A stretch of DNA of 10,996 nucleotides, taken from assembly GCA_949070545.1 (NCBI GenBank), contig CARTQV010000018.1:1-10996 (forward strand), read 5' to 3'. Positions 1 to 7,377 of the stretch are shown here, in pieces. How positions within the stretch are numbered: position 1 is the first letter of the stretch; each line of letters begins with the position of its first letter. Under the pieces are notes generated by a model. The model was given only the letters and a program-made list of their open reading frames with translations, ran no database searches and had not been told where the DNA came from. Source of the stretch: an uncultured Candidatus Saccharibacteria bacterium (lineage in GTDB: Bacteria; Patescibacteriota; Saccharimonadia; Saccharimonadales; Saccharimonadaceae). The position numbers and the translations under genes are program-made.

Positions 1-816
1 GACGGTTTGTTCTGGAAAAGCAGCTTTAACCTTCGCAGAAATAGTTGCAGCAGCGTGAGAATAAAGATCTGCACCAACATATGACGTATGATCTTTCAAG
101 CTCATACCTGAGCTACACATAATATCTTTCTCATTGCACCAAGTGCCGAGTTTATTAAAATAGCCGTCAGATTGGTATGGTCGTAGGCTACCTAAGACAC
201 CTTCGTAGGCGTGACAATCGGGGGCATGAATGCGATAGTTTGAATGCTCACGCCCTAAGCATGCCGCTGGCATTAAGCCTTTTCCTTCGGGAAGATAGAG
301 CTTCGGATCGCCAAAGGTGCTCGCATAAACTATTTTTTCGGCATCGAGTTGCGGCAACGTGCGTGAGATAACCATCGCTCCCTGAGAGTAACCGCCGAGG
401 ACAAATTTCGTTGCTGGACAACTAGCGCTGGCCTTCGTAATATAATGTTGTAATTCTCGACTGCCTTCGAGGACGCTGGAGCCGAATTTCGAACTTTCTC
501 CACCACTGACGACTGCTCCGAGCAAATTAGCATAGCCATCGAACGACCCCGCTACAGCAACAGCTGGATATTGAAAGCCATCTTGGGAAGCACTGCCTAA
601 CTCATAGAACGCATAATCTAGATCTGCGCCTGACATGGCAGTAGTAATTTCTTTTTTCCATGCCAACAAACTTTGATCGTTGAGGGCTTCGCCAGAACCA
701 CGCGCAAAGATGAATTCGAGATCGTGGCAACCTTTCGCAGCGACATCTGGCGCGTAAAAACTATTAAGGCCGGCAATTATTCCGAGCGCGCAAAAACAAG
801 CATAGAGTTTATGCAT
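1..816 (-). CDS. Secreted cutinase-family serine hydrolase (3' end cut by window edge)
   Basis: The minus-strand reading frame is open from 816 to the window edge (272 residues seen, stop codon outside). Residues 1-27 form a signal peptide: Lys3, a hydrophobic core, then VAA before Lys28. The mature part has the cutinase-family layout: FARGSGE at 37-43 (oxyanion region), the nucleophile elbow GYSQG at 142-146 with Ser144, an Asp between two cysteines (CNEKDIMC, Asp231) and His243 in KDHTSY. These give a plausible Ser144-Asp231-His243 triad and Cys227-Cys234 disulfide. Family members hydrolyse esters such as cutin, lipids or mycobacterial envelope esters; the substrate here is unknown. The ATG is chosen because GGAGG (821-825) sits four bases upstream and the signal peptide follows at once. 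It has its own predicted promoter and is probably not part of the ung operon. Family call is firm, substrate is not. Confidence 0.85.
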   Translation of the reverse strand, partial: MHKLYACFCALGIIAGLNSFYAPDVAAKGCHDLEFIFARGSGEALNDQSLLAWKKEITTAMSGADLDYAFYELGSASQDGFQYPAVAVAGSFDGYANLLGAVVSGGESSKFGSSVLEGSRELQHYITKASASCPATKFVLGGYSQGAMVISRTLPQLDAEKIVYASTFGDPKLYLPEGKGLMPAACLGREHSNYRIHAPDCHAYEGVLGSLRPYQSDGYFNKLGTWCNEKDIMCSSGMSLKDHTSYVGADLYSHAAATISAKVKAAFPEQTV

Positions 817-854
817 TCTTCCTCCAAATCTGAGTTATTATTGGTATTTTCGCG

Positions 855-863
855 AGTATAACA
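855..863 (-). promoter_or_regulatory. Extended -10 promoter for the cutinase-family gene
   Basis: On the minus strand the sequence reads TGTTATACT, an extended -10 (TGn plus TATACT). A weak -35 candidate, TTGTGA, lies at 879-884 with an 18-base spacer. The predicted start of transcription near 848 leaves a leader of about 32 bases containing the GGAGG ribosome site. Confidence 0.5.
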
Positions 864-895
864 AAAGACGAGCTGAAGTCACAAGCACTAGCTCA
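863..895 (-). terminator. Weak rho-independent terminator after ung
   Basis: On the minus strand, just after the ung stop, GAGCT (890-894) pairs with AGCTC (870-874). An inner AGT/ACT pairing continues the stem, interrupted by a two-base bulge, and TCTTTTGTT follows. The stem is imperfect and overlaps the -35 region of the next gene, so termination may be partial. Confidence 0.4.
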
Positions 896-909
896 TTATT
901 TTGCGAAAA

Positions 910-1557
910 TCACCAAATAATTTCGGATTTTCCCTGTTTTTTCAGGAATTCGTTCGCCTTTTTGAAGTGATTATTTCCGAAAAATCCGCTATGTGCAGAA
1001 AGCGGAGAAGGATGCGGCGACTCCAGAACCAGATGTTTTTCTTGATTAATCATGCTTGCTTTGCTACGTGCATCACGGCCCCAAAGCAGAAAACCGAGAT
1101 GATCACACTTTTCGTCAAGATATTGCACGACTGCTTCGGTGAAGGTTTCCCAGCCCTTGCCGCGATGCGACCCAGCTCTGTGAGCTTCGACCGTAAGCAC
1201 ATTATTCAGCAATAGCACACCTTGTTTCTGCCAGTCAGACAGATTACCCGTTTTGCTGCGGTGCTTGCCATATTCAGCATCAATCTCTTTATAAATATTG
1301 ACGAGCGAAGGTGGGATCGGTTGAGAGTTGGGGACTGAAAAGGCCAATCCGTGCGCAGCACCAGGTGTGTGATAAGGGTCTTGGCCAAGAATAACTACCT
1401 TCACGGCGTTTAAATCCGTCGTGAAGGCTTGAAAAACTTGCGTCTTAGCTGGAAAAACTGTCTTGGTCGCATAAGCTTCATGCAAAAACTTGCTTAATCC
1501 TTTGAAATAGGGTTTTTGAAACTCAGTTTCGAGAAATGATTTCCAGCTATCATGCAT
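910..1557 (-). CDS. ung: Uracil-DNA glycosylase (family 1)
   Basis: Removes uracil from DNA by cleaving the N-glycosidic bond, starting base-excision repair of deaminated cytosine or misincorporated dUMP. The 215-residue length fits family 1. Visible motifs: GQDPYH at 58-63 with the catalytic Asp60 and Tyr62 that excludes thymine, Phe73 for base stacking, LLLNNVLTVE at 115-124 with the uracil-reading Asn, and HPSPLSAH at 182-189 with the catalytic His182 and the DNA-intercalation loop. The start lies three bases after the stop of the bactofilin-like gene (1561-1563) with no strong ribosome site of its own, so it is probably translated by coupling. It is the last gene of the minus-strand run. 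A dUTPase lies in another operon of this window; both keep uracil out of DNA. Confidence 0.97.
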   Translation of the reverse strand: MHDSWKSFLETEFQKPYFKGLSKFLHEAYATKTVFPAKTQVFQAFTTDLNAVKVVILGQDPYHTPGAAHGLAFSVPNSQPIPPSLVNIYKEIDAEYGKHRSKTGNLSDWQKQGVLLLNNVLTVEAHRAGSHRGKGWETFTEAVVQYLDEKCDHLGFLLWGRDARSKASMINQEKHLVLESPHPSPLSAHSGFFGNNHFKKANEFLKKQGKSEIIW

Positions 1558-1560
1558 ATC

Positions 1561-2910
1561 CTAGGATCTCGTGGATTTAGATTTTGCGGTCGACTTTTTC
1601 GCAGCCGGCTTCTTCGCTGCTTTGGCAGTTTTCGTTGCACTAGTCTTCGTCGTTTTCGCAACTTGCTTACGGACTTTCGTATCTTTAGCTTCTGTTATTT
1701 CTTGCCCCTTATTCCCAGGCTTTACACTGCTCATAATAAAACCAAGGCCAAACAGCAACCCGAGTAGTCCAGTAATTGCGCCAATATACGGCACGAGCGA
1801 CAGCAGCCCGAGTATCACAATACCGACCAACGCTTCTAGATAAGCATTACTCTTCGCTTTTATAACTTTTTCAATCAGAACATGACCAAGCCAAAGTCCT
1901 GCAAAACCCTGAGAGAGATAAATCATGACGAGATATAGTGCTAGCACAACCAATGCAATCGGGGCTGCGACGACTGTGCAGAGAGCCATAATAGCGAAGA
2001 TTGGCACGCCAACTAATACAGCGAGACCAAGGGCAAGGTTCTTACCGAAGCTGGCTGCAGTGGCATTCTGAGCGGCCTTCTCATGTAACTTTGAGCTTAA
2101 CGCCAGAACCAGAGCCATAGCAAGGAACAGACCTGCAATACTCAGGAGCTTACCATAAATTGCCGTCACGAGCAGAGCACTATCACTAACTTCTTCAACA
2201 TGATAGCTTTCGGTTTTCCCAATTTGCACACCGTTACTGTTTAACCCACTCACGACCGCACTATCGTTGTAAGTCAGGGTACCAGCAACAGTAACATTTC
2301 CCTCAAAGCGAACCTCTGAAGCATTCAGATCAACGTTCCCGGCGATTTTCACATCCTTGAACACGACGCTACCGGCGCTAGCAGCGAGACTACCCCTCAA
2401 ATCACTTTTGACGGTCAAGCTACTTGCAGCTGCAAATACGTCACGTCCAATATGGGCATTCGGTTCCAGAGTCACCATATTACCAGCAAAATAGGCATCG
2501 CGCGCAGTGGCGCCAGCGAAGTTGATGACATTACCAGCGACGAATCCGTATTCGGCCGCTGTGCTGAGGTTCAAAGTATTTCCAGCAATAAACATTAAAC
2601 CTGTAGAAGCGGTGAGATCCGTCGCGATATTATTTCCAGCAACGAATAGATTTTTTCCCATCCAAAGACTAGCGAATTCTTTTGCTTCGTCGACAGAGTC
2701 CACAAAAGTCGGCTCGACTCCTGTCTCGATCGTCCGATCACGATAAAGTTCGCCATTTTGCCATTTTTCTTCAAAATCTTCAACATAAGCTTCACAATCA
2801 GTTGACCGAATATCTTCTGAGCAATCGGCCGCTTCGAGCGCAGCTACGGGCGCGGTTAGACCGCTGACTGCCAGTCCTCCACAAATTAAACCAACAAATA
2901 TCTTTTTCAT
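1561..2910 (-). CDS. Exported bactofilin-like beta-helix membrane protein with Lys/Ala-rich tail
   Basis: 449 residues in four parts. Residues 1-24 are a signal peptide (KK, hydrophobic core, VAA cleavage). Residues about 87-220 carry a repeated [FI]-x-AGN pattern near 89, 107, 123, 140 and 189, with degenerate copies between and after, at 16-18-residue spacing: the right-handed beta-helix style of polymer-forming (bactofilin-like) proteins, but predicted outside the cytoplasm. Residues about 246-395 hold four or five hydrophobic membrane segments. Residues about 407-449 are a tail made almost only of Lys, Ala, Thr and Ser (KKPAAKKSTAK). A strong ribosome site AAGGAGG (2914-2920) overlaps the stop of the upstream gene and fixes the ATG. 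Two Cys (30, 39) follow the signal peptide and may pair. A structural or envelope-organising role is inferred; no enzymatic motif is visible. Confidence 0.75.
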   Translation of the reverse strand: MKKIFVGLICGGLAVSGLTAPVAALEAADCSEDIRSTDCEAYVEDFEEKWQNGELYRDRTIETGVEPTFVDSVDEAKEFASLWMGKNLFVAGNNIATDLTASTGLMFIAGNTLNLSTAAEYGFVAGNVINFAGATARDAYFAGNMVTLEPNAHIGRDVFAAASSLTVKSDLRGSLAASAGSVVFKDVKIAGNVDLNASEVRFEGNVTVAGTLTYNDSAVVSGLNSNGVQIGKTESYHVEEVSDSALLVTAIYGKLLSIAGLFLAMALVLALSSKLHEKAAQNATAASFGKNLALGLAVLVGVPIFAIMALCTVVAAPIALVVLALYLVMIYLSQGFAGLWLGHVLIEKVIKAKSNAYLEALVGIVILGLLSLVPYIGAITGLLGLLFGLGFIMSSVKPGNKGQEITEAKDTKVRKQVAKTTKTSATKTAKAAKKPAAKKSTAKSKSTRS

Positions 2911-2918
2911 ATTCCTCC

Positions 2919-4103
2919 TTAATGAATATTTTTATCGATCTCAACGTCCGAGATTTCATATTTACGTTTCTGGGCAACATAAGTCAATAACTTTGTGGCA
3001 GCCCAGCCGACAAGGGCGAGGATAAAGAAGTAGATAAATCCAAAAGTTGTAAACTCTGGTTCGCTCTCTGTGAACAGCCCGAGAATCGCTGCGCCGGCCG
3101 ACATTGATGTCACAATCGTGAGACTATTGATACTGCTAGACGTGACATCTTGTTTGATCCCGTCAAACAACTTCTGGGCAGAAGAGACGTAGGCTCTTGT
3201 CATATCCCAAAGGTCGCGAATATATTCTAGGGTATCGCGCAGGGTTTCATAGCGATAACCGGAGATTGCCAGAAACTCCCGCAAGTCATCATCCTCTTTC
3301 GCGATACGCTCGCGTGTGGATATATAAGTCGACATTTGACGAATACGACCATCGATCAAAGTGACAGTCTTCGCATAACTCTCTAGCTTAGTCGAAAACT
3401 TTACTACGTCACTACCTTTGACCTTTGCGCGATCTTTAACGTTATCGATTTTCTCCCAAATAATACGATGTAGGTTCAAATAGCGATGAAGTTGCCCCTT
3501 GAACTCACGAATGAAGACTTGTTCTTCGATATAACGCTCAATATGTGGGATATTCGTAGCCTTTTTGTTGTTGATGAAATAATATTTGTCGCCGCGAAGG
3601 ACGCTGTAATCTTTATTGTCAAACTCGAAATATTTTTGGCGCTCAGTTTTTGACAAAAGTTCGGCGATATCCTCGCGCGAGGCCTTATCACAAACAACAA
3701 AATATGGATAAATATTCTCGATGTGAGCAAGTTCTTTCGGAACTGGCGCACCTAGACTAAAGATGTAATTAATCGCGGGTGACAGCTTCGATTCATAATA
3801 ATCTTTCACTCGTTCAATGTCGGCGAAAAGTGTCTCCTCGCTAACATTACTGCTGCGCAGAACAATCAGCCCGTCCTCGAAAATCTTGACGTGGATATGG
3901 TCGGCGGTCACGAACAAAATATATTCTTCGCCCGAGACACCATACTCAATACTGCCAATATCAAGATTTTTACGCAAGTCAGCAAGTTTTTTCTTGCTAA
4001 GCTTGAGCTGTGATTCACCATTGCGCAGGAAATCATAAATCTCGGAAAGTTGAAGCATCGTGCGTTGGAACCAACCACCGATATAAATGCTATTGATTTT
4101 CAT
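2919..4103 (-). CDS. CorA-like two-TM membrane protein, function unknown
   Basis: 394 residues. An N-terminal alpha/beta region (about 1-185) is followed by long charged helices (about 186-320) and two C-terminal membrane segments (about 327-345 and 353-376). This order, with the first TM preceded by SSSINSLTIVT, resembles the CorA magnesium-channel superfamily, where an 'N..LTI' stretch leads into TM1. The hallmark GMN at the end of TM1 is absent; LGLFTES occupies that place. It may therefore be a CorA relative with altered or lost transport, or an unrelated coiled-coil membrane protein. The ATG at 4103 is preferred over Met16 because GGGAAGGC lies just upstream of the former and nothing useful lies upstream of the latter. 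The stop is eight bases from the bactofilin-like start, implying co-expression. Confidence 0.6.
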   Translation of the reverse strand: MKINSIYIGGWFQRTMLQLSEIYDFLRNGESQLKLSKKKLADLRKNLDIGSIEYGVSGEEYILFVTADHIHVKIFEDGLIVLRSSNVSEETLFADIERVKDYYESKLSPAINYIFSLGAPVPKELAHIENIYPYFVVCDKASREDIAELLSKTERQKYFEFDNKDYSVLRGDKYYFINNKKATNIPHIERYIEEQVFIREFKGQLHRYLNLHRIIWEKIDNVKDRAKVKGSDVVKFSTKLESYAKTVTLIDGRIRQMSTYISTRERIAKEDDDLREFLAISGYRYETLRDTLEYIRDLWDMTRAYVSSAQKLFDGIKQDVTSSSINSLTIVTSMSAGAAILGLFTESEPEFTTFGFIYFFILALVGWAATKLLTYVAQKRKYEISDVEIDKNIH

Positions 4104-4124
4104 TTGCCTTCCCTTTTCCCTTGG

Positions 4125-4565
4125 TTAAATCTCATATTCGAAAAACTTTGCGTCAGCCACTTTGAAACCGTAATGTTTATACATGGCGTGAGCGGCCTCA
4201 CGGATATTGTTCGACCAGAGCTCGACTTTTTTCACGCCGTGGTCGCGACAAATCTGGAAAGTTGCGTCGAGCAACTTCGTGCCAAGATGGTGACGACGGT
4301 AATCTGGGTGCACGCAAACATGGTTCAGGATTGCGTAAGTCCCCATATCGTCATAGATTGTAGGGATTAATGTGATTTTTAGGTGCGCAACAAGTACATT
4401 CCCAAGATAACCGTTGACATAAATCTGGTTCGGATCGCCCTCGGTTTTTTCCCATGCTGCGCGAGCATATTCAACCGTGTCTTCTTGGCCGAAACATTTG
4501 TTAATCAGAGCGACAATATCTTCTAGGTCCGCAGCAGTAGCTGGACGAAAAGTTACCTCCTCCAT
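4125..4565 (-). CDS. GNAT-family N-acetyltransferase
   Basis: Predicted acyl-CoA-dependent N-acetyltransferase of 146 residues, substrate unknown. FRPATAADLEDIVALI at 6-21 is the typical beta1-alpha1 opening. Motif A is VCVHPDYRRHHLGTKLL at 83-99, the acetyl-CoA pyrophosphate loop; the usual middle Gly of R-x-x-G-x-G is His93, while Gly95 is kept. NNIREAAHAMYKHYGF at 119-134 is the conserved C-terminal motif B helix with Tyr and the 'YGF' turn. The start is fixed by AGGAGGT at 4569-4575. The gene is 36 bases downstream of the DUF167 gene and 21 bases upstream of the CorA-like gene; an extended -10 in front suggests a second, internal transcript start. Confidence 0.9.
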   Translation of the reverse strand: MEEVTFRPATAADLEDIVALINKCFGQEDTVEYARAAWEKTEGDPNQIYVNGYLGNVLVAHLKITLIPTIYDDMGTYAILNHVCVHPDYRRHHLGTKLLDATFQICRDHGVKKVELWSNNIREAAHAMYKHYGFKVADAKFFEYEI

Positions 4566-4588
4566 AATACCTCCTATTAGTTATCCTT

Positions 4589-4597
4589 ATGATAACA
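4589..4597 (-). promoter_or_regulatory. Internal extended -10 promoter before the GNAT gene
   Basis: Reads TGTTATCAT on the minus strand. It lies within a small inverted repeat, GTTATC (4580-4585) and GATAAC (4591-4596), separated by five bases. The predicted start near 4582 leaves a leader of about 16 bases that still contains the strong AGGAGGT site. The match TATCAT is 5 of 6 to consensus; no convincing -35 was seen. Confidence 0.4.
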
Positions 4598-4601
4598 CAG
4601 T

Positions 4602-4823
4602 TTAGTCGATCTGAACAAGTTTTTGTCGGCCACGTGCACCGGTTTTGATTTTGATGCGAGTTTTTGCTACTTGAAAATGCTGCGCAAGGACCTTGGTCAA
4701 GGCAATATTCGCCGCTCCATCGATTGGCTTCTCACGCAGATAGACTATCAACTCTCCACCGCCCGTTTCGATAACCAGTGGGCCTTTTTTGGATCCAGGC
4801 TTGACCATAACCTGGTAAATCAT
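4602..4823 (-). CDS. DUF167 (YggU-type) small protein
   Basis: 73 residues covering the whole DUF167 fold: MIYQVMVKPGSKKG at the N-terminus, ELIVYLREKPIDGAANIALT in the middle (the family signature 'PxxGxAN') and TRIKIKTGARGRQKLVQI at the end (compare the family's 'I.SG..SR.K.v.I'). Biochemical function of the family is unknown. The reading frame is open further upstream to an ATG at 4898, but the family begins at the Met at 4823, whose ATG overlaps the TGA of the upstream repeat protein as ATGA. I choose 4823: translation would be coupled to the upstream gene and no separate strong ribosome site is seen. Confidence 0.88.
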   Translation of the reverse strand: MIYQVMVKPGSKKGPLVIETGGGELIVYLREKPIDGAANIALTKVLAQHFQVAKTRIKIKTGARGRQKLVQID

Positions 4824-5515
4824 TTCAAAATCCAATCGATGATTTGAGGCTTGAGTTGGAAATATTCTTCGGGCGTGAACTGTGTATTCGCAATGCAATA
4901 TTCGTGATCGGTCAGGTGACTACAGAATATACATTCATTCAAATTGCTGGCGTCCTGGATGAAGAATGAATTACTGATTTTGTTCGAGCAAATCACGTTA
5001 TAAGAATTCGTGCAAGTATTAGAATCGTCAACTCGCAAACAAAAGTTTAGACCGGTGCTACGTTGGCAAGCGATCACAAACTCGCTATCATAAGTCCCGT
5101 CACAGAATAACATATTCTTGCAACCGCCACAGTTTGTCGAAGCATAGACATTGTTTGAATTGTAGATCGGGTCGCTCGCGACGACGTTTTCACTGTTATA
5201 AACTCGCTCTGTACTCGTATAGTTAATCGAATCCCACGCTTCTAGAATCTCCGACAGACTTTTAAAATCACGCTTTTCAAGCATCCAGCCTTTGTCATTG
5301 TCGTAGTCATCTGTTTCGTCCACGGTCATGTATTTTTTCGCGTTTGGCATGGCAGTCCAGGTTGGGCGTTTGCTTAAAGTTGTCTCCACAGCGGTTGGCA
5401 ACTTGATGTCAAAGGCGAATTTTTTGCGCAATTCGTCTAGATTGAGGTCATTATCGCGCGCGAAAATCGCACGAAAAACCTTGTTCGCGATATTTAGAAA
5501 ATCTTGGTCAGACAT
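4820..5515 (-). CDS. Cys-rich 12-residue-repeat (solenoid) protein, unknown function
   Basis: 231 residues with no signal peptide or membrane segment, so probably cytoplasmic. Residues 1-100 are mixed charged/helical, starting MSDQDFLNIANKVF. Residues 105-213 form about nine tandem units of 12 residues, such as VYNSENVVASDP, IYNSNNVYASTN, TYDSEFVIACQR, CTNSYNVICSNK and ISNSFFIQDASN, with Ser/Cys at position 4, Asn/Phe at 6, an apolar residue at 7 and a small or apolar residue at 10. One three-residue insert (165-167) breaks the register. Ten cysteines all fall in the repeats (129, 132, 138, 150, 159, 168, 176, 195, 198, 207). The periodicity suggests a stacked beta-solenoid. The ATG at 5515 has AAAGGAG upstream; the longer frame to 5590 would run far into the ATPase gene. 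It overlaps the ATPase end by eight bases and the DUF167 start by four. I do not recognise the family. Confidence 0.8.
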   Translation of the reverse strand: MSDQDFLNIANKVFRAIFARDNDLNLDELRKKFAFDIKLPTAVETTLSKRPTWTAMPNAKKYMTVDETDDYDNDKGWMLEKRDFKSLSEILEAWDSINYTSTERVYNSENVVASDPIYNSNNVYASTNCGGCKNMLFCDGTYDSEFVIACQRSTGLNFCLRVDDSNTCTNSYNVICSNKISNSFFIQDASNLNECIFCSHLTDHEYCIANTQFTPEEYFQLKPQIIDWILK

Positions 5516-7371
5516 TTTGCTCCTTTGATAATTTTTTACGATTGGTGGTATTCTCGAACATGAGTGTTTCGACGGTGATATTCGTATCAAACAAAAGTTG
5601 AATCTTTTTCGATCGTTGCCGAGCCGTAGACGTGGTTATTTCATCATCAAACTGTTTCACCAGAGGATTTTCAGGCGGATTATAGTCAGGGGTTTGAGCC
5701 TTGAATACGGGATATAGCTCTCCTTGACGACTAATTTGAACGAGGCATTCTCGAGCTTTCAGACCTACAAAAAGTTTTGCCATCGTGTAATTTGGGAGAT
5801 TTAATTTGGAGATTATCAACCAAAGTGCGGGCGTCACCACGAGCAATTCGGAAGATATAATAATTGCTGGCATTTGCGAGAATCGCCGTGCGTAAACCAG
5901 AACTAACTTGGGCAAAATACTGTCCGGCTAAGATCACCGACACGCCAAACTTGCGCATCTCTGACAGGAAACGCACCAAAATCGGATTTTCGATCACGGC
6001 AACTTCGTCAATAATAATTATTAAGTGTTCGGAGAACCTGCGCCTTTCCGCTACCAAGAAGAGTTGCTGCATTAAGAGCCCGGCTATCGTCTGAGTAACT
6101 TTGTCTCCAAGCTGCAAACGACTGAGCGAAAAAATGCTCAAAAAGTGATGTTCCATTACTTCCGCAACACTTTTAGTTCCTGCGCTATTAAAAACCGACA
6201 ACATTTGCATTTCGTCAATAAAGGCCATAATTGGCGCAAAAGCTAAATCATAAGACCCGGATTTCAACTCTTGAAACTCAGTCAAGAAAAAACGCGAAAC
6301 GCTGAGAGGAAGTTGCGATTTTAGCCGCGTCAAGGTTTCATTGCGATATTCGGTTTCAGAAAGAACGCGTCGCAAGGTCGAAAAATCAAAACTCTGATCA
6401 AGCAAAAGCAGATAAATCGTATGCCGCAGAACTCGTTCGAGGCGGCCGTTATAGCCCTCTCCGATCAACGAACGAAAAGTGCTAAGCATTAGCTCGACGC
6501 TGACATTGAGGTTCTCGACATCTTGCCGAAACAAATCGACGCTGCGCTCGGTACTTCGAAAATCGATAATTTCTTGATCAAGGACTTCGCCGAGGTTATT
6601 TTTCAAAGCGTCGTGCGGGTCAATGACGACAATTTTGTAATCTTGCTTAGCTTTTTTATAAATCTGCGCAATCAAAAGACAGAGAAACCGTGATTTTCCT
6701 GCACCGCTGCTACCAAGCACAAGTGAGTGCTTTGCGAAGTCAAAACCCAGCAAGTCGAGTCCTTGATCCCCTTCTTCATAAGGAAAATTATCCAACAATA
6801 GCAGCGGTTGGTCGAGGCCCGAGCTAGCTAAGCGTTGGACTTTTTCGCTATCTAGATAAGTCGGAATCTTTTTGTAGCGGAGATGTTGGTTTTTGGAGAA
6901 GTTGACACTACAAAGTTCGGCAGGGGAGATAAAAGCAAGGGAACGTACATGAAGCTTCCCTGCCTTTTTGAAGGTGATGGCGTTTGTTGTAATGCAAGCT
7001 TCTCCGCAGGCACTGAAACTGCAATCTATACTAACGAAGTCGCAATTTCGCTTTTCTAGTCGGTATAATAGCTGCGGTAATTCGCAAGGTTTGGGTCCGA
7101 GGCGAAAAGGTAGTTTTGGCGTAACTAAACGTGAGTTTTTCCCTGGCGCTTTTGGCAAAGCTTTTAAAAGAAAATCACCTACGCCGAGACTGGAAGGCAG
7201 AGGCAGCGGGCTCTCGAGGTAATAATGTAGGGTGTTTCGTGTGAGCTCAATTCGAATCGACCAATGTGCACGCCAACCAATATAGCGTTTCAGAGCCGTG
7301 AAAAACTGTCCCCAACTCGAAGCCTCGAGATTTGGCTTGCTAAGATAAATCTCATACCACTGCCCAGACAT
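5508..7371 (-). CDS. HerA/VirD4-like (DUF87) P-loop ATPase, broken by one frameshift
   Basis: A DNA-pump or secretion-type ATPase of the HerA-FtsK superfamily. From the ATG at 7371: an N-terminal domain of about 210 residues (WYEIYLSKPN opening), Walker A GSSGAGKS at 220-227, the strand VVIDPHDA at 248-255, Walker B LIIIIDE at 450-456 (Asp455, Glu456) and the sensor-like ILAGQYFAQV at 480-489. The first frame stops at 5731 after unlikely residues (546 codons), while the +1 frame continues with AKLFVGLKARECLVQI and ends at 5508, where its TGA overlaps the next gene's ATG. Repaired length is about 620 residues. No membrane segment or signal peptide was seen in the N-terminal region. The start at 7371 is chosen because an extended -10 ends six bases before it (leaderless) and the upstream extension to 7458 is promoter DNA. 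A substrate or partner cannot be assigned; conjugation/T4SS-like or DNA-processing roles are both possible. Confidence 0.82.
5766..5815 (-). other. Frameshift site in the ATPase gene
   Basis: Family-like protein runs in one frame to NLQIK (codons ending near 5800) and resumes in the +1 frame as LPNYTMAKLFVGLKAREC. One extra base near 5799 would join them cleanly; an extra base in the A4 or T5 runs at 5769-5778 is the alternative. Either assembly error or a real indel fits. Confidence 0.75.
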
Positions 7372-7377
7372 GCAACT

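Noticed and set aside
901..1215. Plus-strand open frame of 104 residues opposite ung
   Set aside because: It is the complement of a certain gene, starts at an unsupported ATG and has no recognisable protein pattern.
1571..1700. Possible low-complexity DNA repeat in the Lys/Ala-coding tail
   Set aside because: The repetitiveness is at the amino-acid level (Lys/Ala/Thr/Ser codons); codons vary, so it is not a tandem DNA repeat.
4050..4370. Plus-strand open frame opposite the GNAT gene
   Set aside because: Antisense shadow of two well-supported minus-strand genes; no ribosome site or family resemblance.
4580..4596. GTTATC/GATAAC hairpin as a terminator after DUF167
   Set aside because: Short AT-rich stem, no T-run, and it overlaps the likely -10 element of the GNAT gene; at most a small operator.
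4824..4898. Upstream 25-residue extension of the DUF167 protein
   Set aside because: It lies inside the repeat-protein gene in another frame and precedes the start of the conserved domain; ATGA coupling at 4820-4823 explains the real start.
5516..5590. Upstream extension of the repeat protein to 5590
   Set aside because: It overlaps the ATPase C-terminus, has no ribosome site, and the Met at 5515 has AAAGGAG.
5769..5915. Separate gene of 135 residues starting at 5915 on the minus strand
   Set aside because: Its first half is antisense-free overlap with the ATPase in the wrong frame; only the part after the frameshift is protein-like and belongs to the ATPase C-terminus.
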